DNA of 10,985 nucleotides from Pseudomonadota bacterium (lineage in GTDB: Bacteria; Pseudomonadota; Gammaproteobacteria; Burkholderiales; Thiobacillaceae): positions 1 to 10,985 of the forward strand of contig JAKBJA010000053.1 in the NCBI GenBank assembly GCA_021836225.1, given 5' to 3'. A program made the position numbers and the translations under genes. The notes beneath the pieces were generated by a model that was given only the letters and a program-made list of their open reading frames with translations, had not been told where the DNA came from and did not search any database. Position 1 is the first letter of the stretch; each line of letters begins with the position of its first letter. Positions 7,207-10,985 of the stretch are shown here, piece by piece.

Positions 7207-7556
7207 TCCCCCAGCCACGGCCGGTTGTCACCTATCCCGCTCTGGTCGGCAAGATATTGGCGCAGCAGCGCGAGATTCGTGGCATCAAGCAAGGCACCAT
7301 CGCGGAGGCGCTTGGCCTATCGCAATCGGCCTATTCGAGACTGGAGTCCGGCGAATCAATACTCAATCTGTCGCAGTTGCGGAACATCAGCACACAATTG
7401 CACCTTCGACCTGCGCAAGTTCTGAGCTTGGCAGATCAATACGAAACACAATTGAGCTTGCAAGGAGTTGCCGTCATCGCCGAGAAGCCCGACAACCCTG
7501 CGGCCGTCGCCATAGGCTTGGGCCTGCTCGCAGCCCTTCTATTGGGCAGCAGATAG
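7191..7556 (+). CDS. XRE-family HTH regulator with C-terminal hydrophobic segment
   Basis: The frame is open from 7047, but that part overlaps the divergent LRAT-like gene; the ATG at 7191 starts just before the conserved domain and gives 121 residues. Residues about 17-72 are an XRE/Cro-type HTH: VGKILAQQREIRGIKQGTIAEALGLSQSAYSRLESG and the following helix. The tail, NPAAVAIGLGLLAALLLGSR (102-121), is a run of small and aliphatic residues long enough to insert in a membrane, unusual for this family. There is no Shine-Dalgarno before the ATG. It probably controls the divergent promoter at 7178-7206 and heads the operon with the two genes that follow. Whether it is membrane-tethered or oligomerises through the tail cannot be told from sequence. 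Confidence 0.75.
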   Translation: MHRKSIPQPRPVVTYPALVGKILAQQREIRGIKQGTIAEALGLSQSAYSRLESGESILNLSQLRNISTQLHLRPAQVLSLADQYETQLSLQGVAVIAEKPDNPAAVAIGLGLLAALLLGSR

Positions 7557-7585
7557 CGAGATGCGAGCGAGAAGGCAGTTCGGCT

Positions 7586-8869
7586 ATGGATGAAGCGGTC
7601 GTCGTCTTTTCCCGAAAAGGTCTCTTTCAAACACGCATCACCGCGCGTGAGGTCCGTAGCCGCGAGCACGCCCGTAAACTGTGGCCCTTGGTCGCGCCTG
7701 GTGCCATCCACCAGATGGTGACCTGGGTAAGCCCCTCCTTCGAAAACGGCAAACTACGTAGGCGCTCCCACTTCCGCCAACTACCCGCAGAGAAGACCTA
7801 CGACATCAAGACGCAGTTCGAAGAGGAAGAAACCAGCCGGCGGCACGCCGTACATGAGAGCCCCGAACACCGGCGCGCGAAAGAATTGATCGCCGCTGAG
7901 TTGGCACGCAGGCTTGTGGCTGGTCTTGCGATGCCTTGGGCATTCAAGGACGCCGATGCATCGGATTATCCTTTGGAAGGCAATCTGCTACTCGGCGCCG
8001 ATCAGATCGTTACCGAACACCCACTGGATACACCCTTCGGCAGTCGGTTTCGTCTCGACATCGCGGTACTTGGGCCGCCGATCCAGACCGAGCCCATAGT
8101 GCTCGGTGGTGTTGAAATCGAACTGGGACACGCCTTCGACGGGCGAAAAGCCCTGATCGGCAAATCACTGGGTTTTGCACTCATTTCCATCGACATCTCC
8201 GAAATGACGATGGACGACATCAATGCGCAATGGGCCGAACGGGCATTGACCGCTACGACGCGCAACCATGAGCAGGGCCGCAGGCAAACCTATGTCTATC
8301 TGCACGATCTGCTGTATCCGCTCTATGCCAAGTTGCCGACATTTCTGGATAGCGAACAGCGTCACCAGTACCTGGTGTTTGCGGACGATGCCACCTTGCG
8401 CAAGCTGGTGAACTGGATGAACCTGCTGGCGAAGACACTGGACTATCCGAGCGGCTCAGTAGCCGTCGCCATCGTCAATGGCAAGAGCGAACAGTCCCGG
8501 AAGATGCTGGAGCGCGCCGGCCAGGTGGTCGGTCCCGATTGGGAGCAGTTCAACAACCATCAATGCTTGCGCCTCACGGTCCCACGCCCCAAGAACCCCG
8601 CAGACCTACAGGCCCATCGCTTTCACATGACGATGGCACGGCTACTGTTGTCGCATACCGATGCCCTGGTGGGCTACAAGTACTGCAACGGTGTGGACAA
8701 CAACCACCCCGAGGAGGATGTCTGGATCGCGCATCGCTGGATTGCCGACCAGAACATCCACACGCAGCACCGCGTATTGCCAAAACGCTTGGCCGAGCCG
8801 ATCAATCGATTGATGAAGGTGGTTTCCGACCTGCAGCGCGGCAACGCCATGGTCGAAGAGTTTGGCTGA
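7586..8869 (+). CDS. CoiA-like PD-(D/E)XK family protein
   Basis: The product is 427 residues with GAAGG ten bases before the ATG. The segment ESPEHRRAKELIAAEL (91-106), then RFRLDIAVLG (Asp158) and GGVEIELGH (Glu177, Glu179), resembles the CoiA nuclease core (ES-xEH...K, D, E-x-Q/E), a PD-(D/E)XK-type fold. The lysine position is replaced by Glu, as CoiA proteins also deviate there. CoiA was first described in competence, where it acts on DNA uptake or recombination; relatives on mobile elements are uncharacterised. Residues 200-427 match nothing I know. It lies 29 bases after the XRE gene and 28 before the HEPN gene, all in one operon, which argues for a role as nuclease or sensor in a defence module. 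Family assignment is moderate. Confidence 0.6.
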   Translation: MDEAVVVFSRKGLFQTRITAREVRSREHARKLWPLVAPGAIHQMVTWVSPSFENGKLRRRSHFRQLPAEKTYDIKTQFEEEETSRRHAVHESPEHRRAKELIAAELARRLVAGLAMPWAFKDADASDYPLEGNLLLGADQIVTEHPLDTPFGSRFRLDIAVLGPPIQTEPIVLGGVEIELGHAFDGRKALIGKSLGFALISIDISEMTMDDINAQWAERALTATTRNHEQGRRQTYVYLHDLLYPLYAKLPTFLDSEQRHQYLVFADDATLRKLVNWMNLLAKTLDYPSGSVAVAIVNGKSEQSRKMLERAGQVVGPDWEQFNNHQCLRLTVPRPKNPADLQAHRFHMTMARLLLSHTDALVGYKYCNGVDNNHPEEDVWIAHRWIADQNIHTQHRVLPKRLAEPINRLMKVVSDLQRGNAMVEEFG

Positions 8870-8897
8870 CCAATGTCTAACTGCCTACGGAGATCAC

Positions 8898-9719
8898 ATG
8901 GCCGATTTGTCTTCAATCGAGCGACGTAAGCTGGAGCGGCTATTCCGCATGGGCAGTGGTTACGTGCTCGATTTCTCGGACCGCACGTTCAGCGAGTTTT
9001 TCGAGGAGCATACGCGCCGTGACATCGATGCCGCGGTCTATCGTGAGCGCGGCACATCCAAAGCCAACCGCCTGCGCGGTTTTTGGACGGCCGAAGGAAA
9101 CCACCTGGTCGGCAAAGTCATCCAGGCACTGATCTTGTACGGTCAGGCTGAGAACTGTTTGGGCGACGAGCCGGGATTGACCGAGCTGACCGACGATTGC
9201 TGGAAGATCGCCAGCCGCATGATGCGCGACACGCCCGTCGCCGAGATAGACGCACTGACCGCCACAGCCGATGAACGCGATTTCGAAACCGTCGCTCAAC
9301 ACGTACGCGAGGCGATCGAGAAGAACCAGCCCGAAGCTGCCCTGGATCGGCTGCACACGTTCGTCATCAAGTACGTGCGCACGCTGTGCGAACAGCGTGG
9401 CGTTGAAATCAACCGCGACAAAGCATTGCACAGCATCTTCGGTGAGTATGTTAAACGCTTGCGCGACGCGGGTCGTCTTGAATCGTTGATGACCGAGCGC
9501 ATCCTGAAGTCCAGCATCTCGATGCTCGAAGCCTTTAATGACGTTCGCAACAACAAGAGCCTCGCGCATGACAACCCGATCCTCAACTACGAGGAAAGCC
9601 TACTCATCTTTAACCACGTTGCCAGTTCAATCCGTTTCATCAAATCGCTCGAAGCCAGAACGAAACACGCGACTGCGCCAAAATCGATCGCGGTACTTGA
9701 TGACGATTTGACGTTCTAG
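8898..9719 (+). CDS. AbiJ-like abortive infection family protein with C-terminal HEPN-type motif
   Basis: The ATG at 8898 was chosen over a TTG at 8862 because GGAGA lies just upstream (8889-8893); this gives 273 residues. The N-terminal block MGSGYVLDFSDRTFSEFF (18-35) and SKANRLRGFW (54-63) are typical of a common family of N-terminal domains fused to the Abi_C domain. The C-terminal part (about 150-250) is helical and contains RNNKSLAHDNPIL, whose Arg217-Asn218-(x5)-His224 fits the RN(x)nH active site of HEPN ribonucleases. Such proteins are thought to cut RNA and stop growth on phage infection. It is last in the XRE/CoiA-like operon, so it is the likely effector, with activity held in check by a partner or a trigger. 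No cognate antitoxin of the MNT type follows it. Confidence 0.7.
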   Translation: MADLSSIERRKLERLFRMGSGYVLDFSDRTFSEFFEEHTRRDIDAAVYRERGTSKANRLRGFWTAEGNHLVGKVIQALILYGQAENCLGDEPGLTELTDDCWKIASRMMRDTPVAEIDALTATADERDFETVAQHVREAIEKNQPEAALDRLHTFVIKYVRTLCEQRGVEINRDKALHSIFGEYVKRLRDAGRLESLMTERILKSSISMLEAFNDVRNNKSLAHDNPILNYEESLLIFNHVASSIRFIKSLEARTKHATAPKSIAVLDDDLTF

Positions 9720-10109
9720 TTTGTCCGATCGATATTCGACAAAACAGCAATATTTACTGTGCAGTGAATCTTGTTGGCCAATCCCAGGCGTCTCGGCGTT
9801 GCCGCCGTCGGGCTCGCGGGCAGTGCCCCGCGCCTCGTGCCGAATCGCGGCCATGAGGCTTTAATCCCTGACGCCTCCGGCCCACCGGGCCTGCGCGCTC
9901 CGCTTGCCCAGGAAACAGTGGAGTGTGTGGAGGGGCGGCCTTGCTGTTCCCTTCAACGTATCACGCCGTTCTCGCCGTCAAGGGCTGCGCGCCCTGCCCT
10001 GCGGTTGGCCGCTAGCGTCCTGGCGGCCGTCTTCGACCCCTGACCGCTGCGCTGCGACGTGTTCCTCCGGTTCCGGGCAATTCCGCCCGATTCGGACTGG
10101 AGCACGATC
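9720..10109. other. 390-base GC-rich non-coding region between the HEPN gene and radC-like gene
   Basis: No credible gene is seen; an open frame at 9771-10043 has the composition of GC-rich non-coding DNA. The first 50 bases are AT-rich, with a 6-base inverted repeat (TTTGTC 9720-9725, GACAAA 9738-9743) and no T-run, so only a weak terminator candidate. The rest has several GC hairpins: CGCGGG-N6-CCCGCG at 9815-9832 and AGGGC-TGCGC-GCCCT at 9981-9995. The block CGCTGCGCTGCG (10045-10056) recurs at 10971-10982. Structured GC-rich spacers like this are common between backbone genes of ICEs. Confidence 0.55.
9741..9769 (+). repeat. Right copy of the 29-base imperfect direct repeat
   Basis: This matches 202-230 at 23 of 29 bases, with the shared core ATATTTACTG-Y-GCA at 9750-9763. 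The core here is a better palindrome than on the left: ATTTACTG-TG-CAGTGAAT (9752-9769) with 7 of 8 arm bases paired. It lies 21 bases after the stop of the HEPN gene, exactly where base composition changes from cargo-like to GC-rich backbone-like. Confidence 0.55.
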
Positions 10110-10616
10110 ATGTCGCAACTTACTCTTTCCCTCGATTCTTCCCTTCTCGTTCGCGATGTCGCGGGCGACTACCGTCCTGCCAATGCCGACGAGGTGTTGC
10201 AGGCTGCGCAGCGTGTGCTCGCAGGGCAGATACGAGGCTGCGAAGCGCTGACCTCGCCGCAGGTGGTGCGCGACTTTCTGCGGGTCAAGCTAGGGACGCT
10301 GGAACACGAGGTGTTCGGCGTCATCCACCTGGATGCGCAGAACCGTGTCATCGACTACGTCGAGATGTTCCGGGGCACGGTGAGCCAGACATCGGTGTAT
10401 CCGCGCGAGGTGGTCAAGGAAGCGTTGGCCAGGAACAGCGCTGCGCTGCTGCTGGTGCACAACCACCCGTCGGGTGCAGCCGAGCCCTCGCGGGCCGACG
10501 AGACGCTGACGCAGACGCTGAAATCGGCACTGGCGCTGGTGGACGTGCGGGTGCTGGATCATCTGATCGTCGCCGGTAGCGCCATCCTGTCGTTTGCCGA
10601 ACGCGGGCTGTTGTAG
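10110..10616 (+). CDS. radC: Short RadC-like JAB/JAMM domain protein of mobile elements
   Basis: The product is 168 residues from the ATG at 10110, with GGAG (10099-10102) seven bases upstream; an in-frame start at 10059 lies in non-coding-like DNA. The JAMM metalloprotease-like signature is complete: Glu65 in GTLEHEVFG, then HNHPSG (His117, His119, Ser121) and Asp130 in EPSRADETLTQ. The length matches the short RadC-like proteins of ICEs and plasmids, which lack the N-terminal helix-hairpin-helix part of the 220-residue chromosomal RadC. Despite the name, a direct DNA-repair role has not held up for RadC, and the function of the mobile-element form is unclear. It marks the return to backbone DNA to the right of the defence block, followed by a hairpin terminator. 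Confidence 0.9.
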   Translation: MSQLTLSLDSSLLVRDVAGDYRPANADEVLQAAQRVLAGQIRGCEALTSPQVVRDFLRVKLGTLEHEVFGVIHLDAQNRVIDYVEMFRGTVSQTSVYPREVVKEALARNSAALLLVHNHPSGAAEPSRADETLTQTLKSALALVDVRVLDHLIVAGSAILSFAERGLL

Positions 10617-10621
10617 CCCGA

Positions 10622-10641
10622 GGGGGCTTTGCCCCCCTTTT
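10622..10641 (+). terminator. Rho-independent terminator after the radC-like gene
   Basis: GGGGGC (10622-10627), loop TTT, GCCCCC (10631-10636) form a perfect 6-base GC stem, followed by C and TTTT (10638-10641). It begins five bases after the radC-like stop codon. The T-run is short but the position and stem are typical. Confidence 0.7.
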
Positions 10642-10985
10642 GCTGTGTCCTTGGTTTGGCGAAAAAACTGCGCGCTGCGCTTGCCTCCAGGGGTCGGCTG
10701 ACGCCCACCCCGCCGCGCAGGCTTGGCGCCCCGCAAGACCGCCGAACAGGCGGTGCCTGATCGGCCTGCACACGATGCCGTTTTCGCGCTGCGCGCTTCG
10801 GTCACTTCCATCAAGGTGTGCCTACGGCACGCAGTGGCGCTCGCCGCGCGGCGTTGGTCCGTCGATCATCTGGCCGTAAGCCGGTCATCCGTCTTTCCCT
10901 CTCCTTCATCGCTGATCCCGCGACCGTAGCCAGCGGTGCCTGTCCGTCAAGGCGCGCAGGGCCGTGTCCTCGCTGCGCTGCGGGC
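10642..10985. other. GC-rich non-coding region at the right end of the window
   Basis: No convincing gene starts here within the window. The stretch contains a hairpin ACCGCC-GAACA-GGCGGT at 10738-10754 and a perfect 12-base palindrome CGCCGCGCGGCG at 10842-10853. CCGTCAAGG (10944-10952) and CGCTGCGCTGCG (10971-10982) repeat, in the same order, motifs found upstream of the radC-like gene (9975-9983 and 10045-10056). It may be the leader of a further backbone gene beyond the window. Confidence 0.45.

Larger units (their letters stand above)
202..9769. mobile_element. Candidate exchangeable defence cassette between imperfect direct repeats
   Basis: The interval between the two 29-base repeat copies contains every defence-type gene in the window (AbiE, the HTH-methylase-nuclease operon, the LRAT/XRE/CoiA-like/HEPN module) and no obvious housekeeping gene. 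The left flank ends a probable oxidoreductase gene, and the right flank leads into GC-rich DNA and a radC-like gene typical of ICE backbones. No integrase or transposase is visible inside, so any movement would need an enzyme in trans or homologous recombination. This is inference from repeats and gene content. Confidence 0.3.

Noticed and set aside
9771..10043. 90-codon open frame between the HEPN and radC-like genes
   Set aside because: Composition is that of GC-rich non-coding DNA, rich in Ala/Pro/Arg in all frames, with no ribosome site.
10290..10814. 174-codon minus-strand open frame opposite the radC-like gene
   Set aside because: Shadow of the JAMM-domain gene that also runs through its terminator.

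Overview
This window reads as a phage-defence cargo segment carried on a mobile element, most likely an integrative and conjugative element (ICE), of a fairly GC-rich proteobacterium. Pseudomonas, Xanthomonas-like or beta-proteobacterial hosts fit best. The codon usage, the GC-rich intergenic DNA and a short RadC-like protein at the right edge of the kind common on ICEs and plasmids all point that way. No integrase, conjugation gene, tRNA or att site lies in the window, so the ICE assignment is inference.

Layout, left to right. Bases 1-90 hold the tail of a probable flavodoxin/NAD(P)H-dependent reductase gene. Bases 91-780 are an unusually AT-rich non-coding stretch with four exact copies of the 9-mer TTTACCGTC (one inverted) and, just before the next gene, two dyads overlapping a putative promoter. 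Bases 781-2429 (+) encode a type IV AbiE toxin-antitoxin pair: AbiEi antitoxin/repressor, then AbiEii nucleotidyltransferase toxin, overlapping by ATGA. Convergent to it, 6652-2527 (-) is a tightly coupled three-gene restriction-modification-like operon: MerR-like HTH protein, 989-aa Eco57I-type N6-adenine methyltransferase, and a PD-(D/E)XK nuclease-like protein. Both junctions are 4-base stop/start overlaps (GTGA and TTGA).

Upstream on the same strand is a small LRAT/NlpC-P60-like protein with a C-terminal hydrophobic tail (7151-6741, -), driven by a good sigma70-like promoter. Diverging from it is a three-gene plus-strand operon (7191-9719): an XRE-family HTH protein that also ends in a hydrophobic segment, a CoiA-like PD-(D/E)XK protein, and an AbiJ-like abortive-infection protein whose C-terminal HEPN-type motif is RN(x5)H. 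I do not recognise this four-gene divergent arrangement as a named system, and it is the best candidate for an undescribed one.

A 29-base imperfect direct repeat, each copy with an imperfect palindromic core, lies at 202-230 and 9741-9769 and brackets the whole defence block. It could mark the limits of an exchangeable cassette. To its right are 390 bases of GC-rich non-coding DNA, a radC-like gene (10110-10616), a hairpin terminator and more GC-rich non-coding DNA.

The defences fall into layers: DNA modification and restriction (HTH-MTase-nuclease), dormancy by a nucleotidyltransferase toxin (AbiE), and a candidate abortive-infection module combining a nuclease, a HEPN RNase and a membrane-linked hydrolase/acyltransferase.
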